Positions 57,074-64,000 of a DNA stretch of 64,000 nucleotides are shown one piece after another. The notes beneath the pieces were generated by a model, which saw only the letters and a list, made by a program, of their open reading frames with translations, had not been told where the DNA came from and did not search any database. The stretch is from Orrella dioscoreae (lineage in GTDB: Bacteria; Pseudomonadota; Gammaproteobacteria; Burkholderiales; Burkholderiaceae_B), in the NCBI RefSeq assembly GCF_900089455.2, contig NZ_LT907988.1, forward strand, positions 3,534,001-3,598,000, read 5' to 3'. How positions within the stretch are numbered: position 1 is the stretch's first letter; every line of letters begins with the position of its first letter. The position numbers and the translations under genes are program-made.

Positions 57074-58213
57074 GTGTTCGCCGACCTCAAGCACCTGTCC
57101 CACCACGCAGCCTGGCGCCGGCAACTGGAATTGCTGCTGGAGTCGGCAGGCGACGGCATCTACGGCATCGACCTGCGCGGACGCTGCATCTTCATCAACG
57201 GCGCGGGCGCCGCCATGCTGGGCTACGCGCCCGACGAGATCGTCGGGCGCAACATGCACTACCTCATCCACCACTCCCACCCTGACCAGCGGCTGATGCC
57301 GGTGCATGACTGCCGCATCTTCCAGGCCTTTCGCGAGGGGCGTGGCGTGCGCGTCGAGGACGAAGTGCTGTGGCGGCGTGACGGCAGCGCCTTCGCCGCC
57401 GAATACGCCTCGCATCCCATCCGCGATGGCGAAGAGGTGGTGGGCGCGGTGGTGACCTTCAGCGACATCTCGGCCCGCAAGCACATCGAGCGCGAGTTGC
57501 AGGCCACGCAGATCCTGCTGGAGCGCCGCGTGGAGGAACGCACCACCGAACTGCGCAGCGCGCACGAATCGCTGCGCCGGCTGTCCGCCCACCTCAGCAC
57601 GGCGCGCGAGGAAGAGCGCGCGCACATTGCGCGCGACGTGCACGATGAACTGGGCGCCTCGTTCACCGCGCTGCAACTTGACTTGAACTGGCTGCGCAAG
57701 CAACTCGCCGGGCAGGCCGGACTGGCCTCCCACGTGGACCGCATGCTGGAGGTCACGCAGGCAGCCATGGGCGCGACGCGGCGCATCCTGAATGACCTGC
57801 GGCCCGGCGTGCTGGACCACCTGGGCCTGTGGGCGGCGCTGGAAACGCTGCTGCAGGACCTGCAGGCGCGCAGCGGCCTGGATTGCCGCTATGTCTGCCC
57901 GCCGCAGACCGAGCGTTGCCGGCTGGGCCGCAGCGCCGAGATCGATGTCTACCGCATCGTGCAGGAATTGCTGACCAACGTGCAGCGCCATGCCCAGGCC
58001 AGCGCGGTCAGTGTCGAGGTATCGCTGCGCGACAAGGACCTGCTGCTGACCGTGGAAGACGACGGCGTCGGCGCGCGCCTGCCCGCCCAGCCGCAAGGCT
58101 TCGGCATCCTGGGCATGCGCGAGCGGGCCTACAGCATCGGCGGCGAATTGACGATAGACTCGGCGCCCGGCGCGGGCACCCGCGCGCGCCTGCTGCTGCG
58201 CGGCGTGGCCTGA
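57074..58213 (+). CDS. soluble PAS-domain histidine kinase (HisKA_3, NarX-like)
   Basis: 379 residues from GTG 57074 with GGAAG upstream. A PAS domain (about 18-140: LLESAGDGIYGIDLRGRCIF, GYAPDEIVG), a short coiled coil, the HisKA_3 dimerisation segment with phospho-acceptor His in ARDVHDELGASF, and a HATPase domain (VQELLTNVQRHAQ, VEDDGVGARL, GFGILGMRERA). No membrane segment is visible, so it senses a cytoplasmic signal. The next gene, 28 bases on, is its likely response regulator. Confidence 0.9.
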   Translation: MFADLKHLSHHAAWRRQLELLLESAGDGIYGIDLRGRCIFINGAGAAMLGYAPDEIVGRNMHYLIHHSHPDQRLMPVHDCRIFQAFREGRGVRVEDEVLWRRDGSAFAAEYASHPIRDGEEVVGAVVTFSDISARKHIERELQATQILLERRVEERTTELRSAHESLRRLSAHLSTAREEERAHIARDVHDELGASFTALQLDLNWLRKQLAGQAGLASHVDRMLEVTQAAMGATRRILNDLRPGVLDHLGLWAALETLLQDLQARSGLDCRYVCPPQTERCRLGRSAEIDVYRIVQELLTNVQRHAQASAVSVEVSLRDKDLLLTVEDDGVGARLPAQPQGFGILGMRERAYSIGGELTIDSAPGAGTRARLLLRGVA

Positions 58214-58241
58214 CGCGGCCCTGGAAGGAACACGGTTCACC

Positions 58242-58880
58242 ATGGCACTGGACATCCTGATCGTCGACGACCACCACATCATCCGCCGGGGACTGGCACG
58301 GATCCTGGCGGAGGACGCGCGCATCGGCCGCGTGGACGAGGCGCCGGACGGCCCGGCGGCGTTGCGGCTGCTGCGCGCAGGCGCCTACGACGCGATGGTG
58401 CTGGACGTCGCGCTGGGGGACCGCGACGGGCTCGATGTGCTGAAGACCGTGCGCGCCGAGTTTCCCGGCCTGGGCGTGGTCATGCTCTCGGTCTATCCCG
58501 AAAGCCAGTTCGCCGTGCGCGCCCTGCGCAGCGGCGCACATGCCTATCTCAACAAGGGCTGCGAACCGGACGAACTGCTGGCCGCGCTTGCCAAGGCGGC
58601 CGCTGGCAGCGTCTACGTGACGCCCGCGGTCGCCGAACTGCTTGCCCACAACGTGCGCCGCGACGGTCCGCAGGCGCCGCACGAGCTGCTGTCGAACCGC
58701 GAGTTCCAGGTGCTCCAGTTGCTGGTGGCCGGCAAGTCCGTCACGGCCATCGCCGAACAGCTCGCGCTGTCGGCCAACACCATCTCCACCTATCGCGCCC
58801 GCATCTTCGAGAAGCTGGGCGTGCGCACCCTGGTCGAGCTGGTCGCCTACGCCAACACGCACCAGCTGGGTGCATCCTGA
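58242..58880 (+). CDS. LuxR/NarL-type response regulator
   Basis: 212 residues. Receiver domain with DILIVDDHHIIRRGL, phosphorylated Asp in MVLDVALGDRDG, conserved Lys in AYLNKGCEPDEL. C-terminal LuxR helix-turn-helix: LSNREFQVLQLLVAGKSVTA followed by IAEQLALSANTISTYRARI. Partner of the upstream PAS kinase. Possible targets are the neighbouring BCCT or the downstream cyanate operon; no binding site was recognised. Confidence 0.92.
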   Translation: MALDILIVDDHHIIRRGLARILAEDARIGRVDEAPDGPAALRLLRAGAYDAMVLDVALGDRDGLDVLKTVRAEFPGLGVVMLSVYPESQFAVRALRSGAHAYLNKGCEPDELLAALAKAAAGSVYVTPAVAELLAHNVRRDGPQAPHELLSNREFQVLQLLVAGKSVTAIAEQLALSANTISTYRARIFEKLGVRTLVELVAYANTHQLGAS

Positions 58881-59051
58881 ATCCGCGCGCACCACGCTAG
58901 CCCGGCCGCGCACCGCGTAGACAAATCACTACGCGACTATCACGGAACACGGGATACCGCCCTTTTCCCTCACCGCCCATGATGGCGCCGTGGCTGGCCC
59001 TGACGCGCGATCATCGTGCGCCGCCAGCCCGGCGCACTCATCGGGACGATC

Positions 59052-59735
59052 ATGGCGAAAGCGGGTTTCAGGCTGGGCATCTACGTATTCAAGGACGCGG
59101 AAGTCATCGACTATGCCGCGCCCTATGGCGTGTTTTCGGTGGCCCGCCGCTTCGACCCCGAACTCGACGTGTTCCTGGTGGCCGACGCCATGCGGCCGGT
59201 GCAAACACAGGCCGGCCTGACCGTGCTGCCTGCGTACAGCTTCGGCGACCAGCCCGCGATGGATGCCTTCCTGATCCCGGGCGGCTTCGGCACCCGCCAG
59301 GAAATGCACAACACGCGCCTGCATGACTACCTGCGCACGCTGCCCGACACCTGCCTGCTGACCAGCGTGTGCACTGGCTCATGGATCTATGCCCGCATGG
59401 GCCTGCTGGACGGCATCGCCGCGACCAGCCGCAAGGAACCCGACCGCCTGGAAGCGTCGCACCTGGGCCGCACGCCCATCGACCGCCTGGCCGCGCTGGC
59501 GCCCGCCTGCCGCGTCAGCCGTGCGCGCGTCGTTGACGCGGGCCGGATCGTCACCGCCGGCGGCATCGCCAGCGGCAGCGAACTGGGCCTGCACCTGCTG
59601 CGCCGCGCCGGCTATGCCGAGGCCTTCATCGATGAGGTCTCCCGCGTCATGGAATACCACCACGCCTACCAGCAATACCGCGAAGACATCGAATACGCCG
59701 GCGCCGCACACGCACCGGTACCCGCCACCCGCTGA
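59052..59735 (+). CDS. DJ-1/PfpI family protein (class I glutamine amidotransferase-like)
   Basis: 227 residues from ATG 59052. LGIYVFKDAEVIDYAAPYGV at the start, a Glu in the elbow region, and the nucleophile Cys in LLTSVCTGSWIYA place it in the DJ-1/PfpI superfamily, near isonitrile hydratase and the N-terminal domains of GlxA-type regulators. It has no AraC domain. It lies 24 bases before the cyanate transporter, so a role in nitrile/cyanate-type nitrogen metabolism is plausible but inferred. Confidence 0.8.
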   Translation: MAKAGFRLGIYVFKDAEVIDYAAPYGVFSVARRFDPELDVFLVADAMRPVQTQAGLTVLPAYSFGDQPAMDAFLIPGGFGTRQEMHNTRLHDYLRTLPDTCLLTSVCTGSWIYARMGLLDGIAATSRKEPDRLEASHLGRTPIDRLAALAPACRVSRARVVDAGRIVTAGGIASGSELGLHLLRRAGYAEAFIDEVSRVMEYHHAYQQYREDIEYAGAAHAPVPATR

Positions 59736-59759
59736 CCTCTCTCCCCAACGGAGCCCGTC

Positions 59760-61106
59760 ATGTCCCTGTTCCGCAATCCCTTCAATCCCCAGGCCCGCCT
59801 GGGCTGCGGCTGCGGCCGCCATGCCAGCCAGGCAGAACACGAAGCGGATCTCGCCGCGCTGCAGTCGCGCGCCGTCGAGTCCGCCGTGATGCGCGCGCTC
59901 TTCCCGGAGGACGGCCTGCGCCGGCGCTTCCTGCAGGCCGTGGGCAGCGGCACCGCCCTGGCCGCGGTGTCGTCGATCTTCCCGCTGGCCGCCGCCAAGG
60001 AGGCCTTCGCCCAGGGCACTGGCCCGCTGGAGAAACAGAAGCTGAAGGTCGGCTTCATTCCCATCACCTGCGCCACGCCCATCATCATGGCCCACCCCAT
60101 GGGCTTCTATGCGCGCCAGGGCCTGGACGTGGAAGTGGTGAAGACTGCCGGCTGGGCGCTGATCCGCGACAAGGCGCTGTCGGGCGAATACGACGCGGCG
60201 CAAATGCTCTCGCCCATGCCGCTGGCCATCTCGCTGGGCGCGGGCACCACCGCCGCCGTGCCCTGGACCGTGCCCGCGCTGGAGAACACCAACGGCCAGG
60301 CCATCACGCTGTCCATGAAGCACAAGGACAAGCGCGACCCGAAGGAGTGGAAGGGCATGAAGTTCGCCGTGCCCTTCGACTACTCCATGCACAACTACCT
60401 GTTGCGCTACTACCTGGCCGAGCACGGCCTGGATCCCGACACCGACGTGCAGATCCGCTCGGTGCCGCCGCCCGAAATGGTGGCCAACCTGCGCGCGGAC
60501 AACATCGACGGCTTCCTGGCGCCCGACCCCGTCAACCAGCGCGCGGTCTATGACGGCGTGGGCTTCATCCACATCCTGTCCAAGGAGATCTGGCCCGAGC
60601 ACCCCTGCTGCGCCTTCGCCACCAGCAAGGACTTCGTCACGCGCAACCCGAACACCTACCAGGCCTTGCTGAAGGCCATCATCGAGGCCACCGCCTATGC
60701 CCGCAATCCGGCGAACCGCAAGGAAATCGCCACGGTGATCTCGGGACCCAACTACCTGAACCAGCCGGCGACCGTCGTGCAGCAGGTGCTGACCGGCCTC
60801 TTCGCCGACGGCCTGGGCAAGGTCGTGCAGGTGCCCGACCGCATCGACTTCGACCCCATGCCCTGGCAATCCTTCGCCGTGTGGATACTGACCCAGATGA
60901 AGCGCTGGGGCCAGATCAAGGGTGACGTGGATTACCAGAAGATCGCCGCGGAGGTCTTCCTGGCCACGGACGCCAAGCGCCTCATGGGCGAGGCGGGGCT
61001 GGCCGTGCCGGCGTCGGACACCAAGTCCTTCAGCGTCATGGGCAAGCCCTTCGACGCCAGCCAGCCCGAGGCCTACCTGCAAAGTTTCCCGATCCGGAGG
61101 CACTGA
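59760..61106 (+). CDS. cynA: NrtA/CmpA-type substrate-binding protein of a cyanate/nitrate ABC transporter (CynA-like)
   Basis: 448 residues. A Cys-rich N-terminus (CGCGRH, about 16-21) precedes a Tat-like signal RRRFLQAVGSG (about 54-64) ending near AFAQ. The mature domain contains KVGFIPITCATPIIMAHPMG, YDAAQMLSPMPLAI and DGFLAPDPVNQRAVYDGVGF, typical of the CmpA/NrtA family. First gene of a tight operon ending in cyanase, so cyanate is the likely ligand; nitrate, nitrite and bicarbonate bind relatives. Its stop overlaps the permease start by one base (TGATG). Confidence 0.85.
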   Translation: MSLFRNPFNPQARLGCGCGRHASQAEHEADLAALQSRAVESAVMRALFPEDGLRRRFLQAVGSGTALAAVSSIFPLAAAKEAFAQGTGPLEKQKLKVGFIPITCATPIIMAHPMGFYARQGLDVEVVKTAGWALIRDKALSGEYDAAQMLSPMPLAISLGAGTTAAVPWTVPALENTNGQAITLSMKHKDKRDPKEWKGMKFAVPFDYSMHNYLLRYYLAEHGLDPDTDVQIRSVPPPEMVANLRADNIDGFLAPDPVNQRAVYDGVGFIHILSKEIWPEHPCCAFATSKDFVTRNPNTYQALLKAIIEATAYARNPANRKEIATVISGPNYLNQPATVVQQVLTGLFADGLGKVVQVPDRIDFDPMPWQSFAVWILTQMKRWGQIKGDVDYQKIAAEVFLATDAKRLMGEAGLAVPASDTKSFSVMGKPFDASQPEAYLQSFPIRRH

Positions 61107-61948
61107 TGCGCGAGGAATCCCGCTGGCGCGCGCCGCTGCTGTCGCTGGCCCTCCTGGCCGCCTTCCTGCTGGTCTGGCACGCCGCCACCACCACCAGCGC
61201 CGGCGAGCAGTCGGTGGACGCGGAATACGCGGCGCTGGTGGGGGCCGCGGCCGCCACCGGCGGCCAGTCGCCCTTCCCGGGCCCGATGGATGTCGGCGTG
61301 CAGCTCTGGCACCACCTGAGCGACCCCTTCTATGACCGCGGCCCCAACGACAAGGGCATCGGCCTGCAGCTGGGCTACTCGATCCTGCGCGTGCTGACGG
61401 GCTTCGGCCTGGCCGCGCTGATCGCCATCCCGCTGGGGTTTCTCATCGGCATGTCGCGCACGGTGTATCGCGCCTTCGACCCGTACATCCAGGTGCTCAA
61501 GCCGATCTCCCCGCTCGCGTGGATGCCGCTCGCGCTCTACACGATCAAGGACGCCAACACCTCGGCGGTGTTCGTGATCTTCATCTGCTCGCTGTGGCCG
61601 ATGCTGGTGAACACGGCCTTCGGCGTGGGCGCGGTGCGCCAGGATTGGCTGAATGTCGCCCGCACGCTGGAAGTCCCGCGCCTGCGCACGGCGCTGCAGG
61701 TGGTGCTGCCGGCCGCCGCGCCCACCATCATGACCGGCATGCGCATCTCGGTGGGCATTGCGTGGCTGGTGATCGTCGCGGCCGAGATGCTGATCGGCGG
61801 CACCGGCATCGGCTACTTCGTCTGGAACGAATGGAACAACCTGTCGATCGCCAACATCATTTGCGCCATCCTGTTCATCGGCCTGGTGGGCATGCTGCTC
61901 GACACGGCGCTGGCCCGCGCGGCGCGGCTCGTGAGCTACCGGGAGTGA
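61106..61948 (+). CDS. cynB: ABC transporter permease, NrtB/CynB-like
   Basis: 280 residues with an N-terminal hydrophobic segment, then the binding-protein-dependent transport domain with five more. ALIAIPLGFLIGMSRTVYRA, QVLKPISPLAWMPLALYTIK and the EAA-like LNVARTLEVPRLRTALQVVL mark the NrtB/SsuC group. The first periplasmic segment is long. Coupled to cynA upstream and 5 bases from the ATPase gene downstream. Confidence 0.88.
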   Translation: MREESRWRAPLLSLALLAAFLLVWHAATTTSAGEQSVDAEYAALVGAAAATGGQSPFPGPMDVGVQLWHHLSDPFYDRGPNDKGIGLQLGYSILRVLTGFGLAALIAIPLGFLIGMSRTVYRAFDPYIQVLKPISPLAWMPLALYTIKDANTSAVFVIFICSLWPMLVNTAFGVGAVRQDWLNVARTLEVPRLRTALQVVLPAAAPTIMTGMRISVGIAWLVIVAAEMLIGGTGIGYFVWNEWNNLSIANIICAILFIGLVGMLLDTALARAARLVSYRE

Positions 61949-61953
61949 ACACC

Positions 61954-62778
61954 ATGAACCGACCTTTCCTGGAAATCCAGTCGCTGGCCAAGCGCTATCC
62001 GCAGCGCGACGGCAAGCCCGGCGCGCCCGTCTTCGAGGACGTCAGCTTCGGCATCGGCCGCGGCGAATTCGTCTGCGTGATCGGCCATTCGGGCTGTGGC
62101 AAGACCACCATCCTGAACATCCTGGCGGGCATCGACCACGCCAGCGACGGCATCGTCATCATGGACGGCCGCGAAATCGCCGGCCCCTCGCTGGAGCGCG
62201 GCGTGGTGTTCCAGTCGCACGCCCTGCTGCCCTGGCTCACCGCGCTGCAGAACGTCGAGTTCGGCGTGCGCTCGCGCTGGCCCGACTACAGCCGCGAGCA
62301 GATCCGGATGCACAGCGAACGCTACCTGGCCATGGTGGGCCTGGGGCACGCGCTGCACAAGAAGCCCAGCGAACTTTCGGGCGGCATGAAGCAACGCGTG
62401 GGCATCGCCCGGGCGTTCGCCATCCAGCCCAAGATGCTGCTGCTGGACGAGCCTTTCGGCGCCCTGGACGCGCTGACCCGCGGCACCATCCAGGACGAGC
62501 TGCGCGCCATCGTCAACGAGACCCAGCAGACCGTCTTCATGATCACGCACGACGTGGACGAGGCCATCCTGCTGTCGGACCGCATCCTGCTCATGAGCGC
62601 GGGCCCCTACGCCCGCATCGCCGACACCGTCACCGTGGACCTGCCACGCGACCGCACGCGCGCCAGCCTGCACCACGAACCCCGCTATTACGACATCCGC
62701 AATCACCTGGTCGACTTCCTGGTCGACAAGGCCCACGACAAGGGCAGCAGCCCCAACAAGGAGATCCTCGCATCATGA
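61954..62778 (+). CDS. cynD: ABC transporter ATP-binding protein, NrtD/CynD-like
   Basis: 274 residues from ATG 61954 with GGGAG upstream. Walker A GHSGCGKTT near 47, Q-loop in VVFQSHALLPWLTA, signature LSGGMKQR, Walker B MLLLDEPFGALDAL and H-loop ITHDVDEA. The short C-terminal tail matches NrtD rather than the fused NrtC form. Its TGA overlaps the cynS start (ATGATG). Confidence 0.9.
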   Translation: MNRPFLEIQSLAKRYPQRDGKPGAPVFEDVSFGIGRGEFVCVIGHSGCGKTTILNILAGIDHASDGIVIMDGREIAGPSLERGVVFQSHALLPWLTALQNVEFGVRSRWPDYSREQIRMHSERYLAMVGLGHALHKKPSELSGGMKQRVGIARAFAIQPKMLLLDEPFGALDALTRGTIQDELRAIVNETQQTVFMITHDVDEAILLSDRILLMSAGPYARIADTVTVDLPRDRTRASLHHEPRYYDIRNHLVDFLVDKAHDKGSSPNKEILAS

Positions 62779-63221
62779 TGACCCGCGCCGACGTCACCGA
62801 ACTCATCGTCACCCGCAAACTGGAAAAGAAACTGAGCTGGACCGACCTTGCCGAGGCCGTGGGCCAGAGCAAGGAATGGACCACGGCCGCGCTGCTGGGT
62901 CAGATGACCCTGACCGAGGAACAGGCGACGGCCGCCGGCCGCGCGCTGGACCTGCCCGCCGACGCCGTGCTGCAGCTGCAGGTCACGCCCTACAAGGGCT
63001 CCCTGCCCAGCGCCGTGCCCACCGACCCGCTGATCTACCGCTTCTATGAGCTGGTCAGCATCTACGGCACGACCTTCAAGGCGCTGATCCACGAGGAATT
63101 CGGCGACGGCATCATGAGCGCCATCGACTTCCGCATGGACCTGTCGCGCGAAGCCGACCCCAAGGGCGACCGCGTGCAGATCGTCATGAGCGGCAAGTTC
63201 CTGCCCTACAAGACGTATTGA
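62775..63221 (+). CDS. cynS: cyanate hydratase (cyanase, CynS)
   Basis: 148 residues; converts cyanate and bicarbonate to ammonia and two CO2 via carbamate. The N-terminal helical part is MTRADVTELIVTRKLEKKLS. The C-terminal catalytic domain has IYRFYELVSIYGTTFKALIH and GDGIMSAIDF, which carry the active-site Arg, Glu and Ser. It overlaps the ATPase gene by 4 bases. AAGGAG lies 11 bases upstream of the first ATG; the second ATG (62778) is an equal candidate. With cynABD it forms a self-contained uptake-and-detoxification operon. Confidence 0.96.
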   Translation: MMTRADVTELIVTRKLEKKLSWTDLAEAVGQSKEWTTAALLGQMTLTEEQATAAGRALDLPADAVLQLQVTPYKGSLPSAVPTDPLIYRFYELVSIYGTTFKALIHEEFGDGIMSAIDFRMDLSREADPKGDRVQIVMSGKFLPYKTY

Positions 63222-63262
63222 TGCCGGGGGATACCCACGGATACCTTATGCCCGGCCGCATT

Positions 63263-63277
63263 TGTTGCATTGCAACA
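63263..63277. promoter_or_regulatory. inverted repeat TGTTGC-att-GCAACA upstream of the DUF3141 gene
   Basis: Perfect 6-bp arms with a 3-base spacer, in an AT-rich patch of the 165-base gap between cynS and the DUF3141 gene. Spacing and TTGC/GCAA half-sites look like a dimeric regulator site, for example of the PhaR type, which fits the polyhydroxyalkanoate association of DUF3141. Inference only. Confidence 0.45.
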
Positions 63278-63301
63278 TTATTTTGGGTGTAATGGGCCAT
63301 C

Positions 63302-63325
63302 GGCTGGTGCAACCATGCACCAGCC
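63302..63325. repeat. perfect 9-bp inverted repeat
   Basis: GGCTGGTGC / GCACCAGCC around the 6-base loop AACCAT, 62 bases before the DUF3141 start. It may form an RNA hairpin in the leader or be an operator. No T-run follows. Confidence 0.6.
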
Positions 63326-63386
63326 TGTCCCGCTTGCACCGCGCATGCACTTCCCGCGTGCGCCCGCGCCCCTAAGGAGATCGGCA

Positions 63387-64000
63387 GTGGCCCCCCGCAC
63401 AGGTTCCGACACCCTCGTATCCCAGATTCCCGCAGGCCCCTGGCAGGCCGCACCTATGCAGGCCGCCTTCGAGTACGCCACCGACGCCTTCCAGCGCAGC
63501 GTGCTGTACGCCGACGTCATGCGACAGCGCGGCAACCAGTACCAGGCCCACATGGCCAAGCAGGCGCCGCACGTGCTCAGCATGGAATTCGAGCAGATCG
63601 AATCCGGCGACACGCTGCCCCGCCCGGTCAACTATTCCCTCGTGCGCATCCTGCCGCCCGCCGACGCGCCGGTCGACCCGCGCAAGCGCCCCTTCGTCAT
63701 CGTCGACCCGCGCGCCGGCCACGGCCCGGGCATCGGCGGCTTCAAGCCCGAAAGCGAGATCGGCGTGGCCGTCCGCGCGGGCCACCCCTGCTATTTCATC
63801 GGCTTCCTGCCACAGCCCGTGCCCGGCCAGACGGTCGAGGACGTGATGCGCGCCGAAGCCCACTTCCTGGAAACCGTCATCGCCCGCCATCCCGAAGCGG
63901 AGGGCAAGCCGGTGGTCGTGGGCAACTGCCAGGCCGGCTGGCAGGTCATGATGACCGCCGCCATGCGGCCCGAACTCTTCGGCGCCATCATCCTGGCCGG
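63387..64000 (+). CDS. DUF3141-domain alpha/beta-hydrolase-like protein (3' truncated by window end)
   Basis: Starts at GTG 63387 with AAGGAGA 6 bases upstream; 204 complete codons are present and the frame runs off the edge. Residues about 25-60 (FEYATDAFQRSVLYADVMRQ) resemble the N-terminus of PHA-synthase-related proteins. VIVDPRAGHGPGIGGFKPES and the elbow VVGNCQAGWQ, with Cys where hydrolases have Ser, point to the DUF3141 family. These are often found beside phosphate acyltransferase and acetate kinase genes in polyhydroxyalkanoate-linked clusters; downstream genes are not visible. Confidence 0.8.
   Translation, partial: MAPRTGSDTLVSQIPAGPWQAAPMQAAFEYATDAFQRSVLYADVMRQRGNQYQAHMAKQAPHVLSMEFEQIESGDTLPRPVNYSLVRILPPADAPVDPRKRPFVIVDPRAGHGPGIGGFKPESEIGVAVRAGHPCYFIGFLPQPVPGQTVEDVMRAEAHFLETVIARHPEAEGKPVVVGNCQAGWQVMMTAAMRPELFGAIILA

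Overview
The window is GC-rich, densely coded DNA. Its gene content (paired purE/purK, class II fba, Sua5-type tsaC, NarX-like two-component pair, NrtABD-type cyanate transporter with cynS, DUF3141 protein) and intergenic style suggest a betaproteobacterium of the Burkholderiales, most like Alcaligenaceae (Bordetella/Achromobacter group). This is inferred from protein resemblance and cannot be narrowed to a species here. No rRNA, tRNA, CRISPR array or complete insertion sequence was seen.

Layout. 0-6 kb: a reverse-strand dipeptide/oligopeptide ABC operon (dppABCDF order). 6-10 kb: a family 2 glycosyltransferase, a large membrane protein with a beta-propeller-like half, and a 42-residue basic protein with its own promoter and terminator. 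10-15.7 kb: a double-length UvrA (four ABC signatures in one chain) preceded by a LexA-like box. 15.8-17.6 kb: pabB and a pabC-like gene. 17.6-18.4 kb: a gene-free stretch of 9-bp tandem repeats, an 87-bp perfect inverted repeat and a strong hairpin. 18.4-24 kb: tcdA and a complete macA-macB-outer-membrane-factor operon. 24-26 kb: a LysM/degenerate-LytM lipoprotein, five tandem 78-bp repeats and a TetR regulator. 26-32 kb: a FapA/DUF342 protein, then chaC, pdxH, a flavin reductase, an FAD oxidoreductase and purU.

31.9-43.4 kb is the accessory region: a pRiA4b ORF-3-like gene, a broken copy of a hemagglutinin segment, and a contact-dependent-inhibition-like locus. The locus holds a 2908-residue CdiA/FhaB-type exoprotein, a small immunity-like gene immediately after it, then the tail of a second toxin and a second small immunity-like gene. 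Several parts are visibly AT-rich. No CdiB/TpsB transporter is present in the window.

43.6-55 kb returns to housekeeping genes: a ThDP enzyme, nitroreductase, Sua5/TsaC, purK-purE, dodecin, a ParB-like lipoprotein, purC, fba, mog and a DXD glycosyltransferase. 55-64 kb: a BCCT transporter, a soluble PAS histidine kinase with a LuxR-type regulator, a DJ-1/PfpI protein, a cyanate uptake/detoxification operon (cynABD-like plus cynS), and the start of a DUF3141 alpha/beta-hydrolase gene cut by the window end.

The most promising undescribed material is the orphan toxin/immunity arrangement behind the CDI-like locus, the LexA-boxed double UvrA, and the inverted-repeat block at 17.6-18.4 kb.
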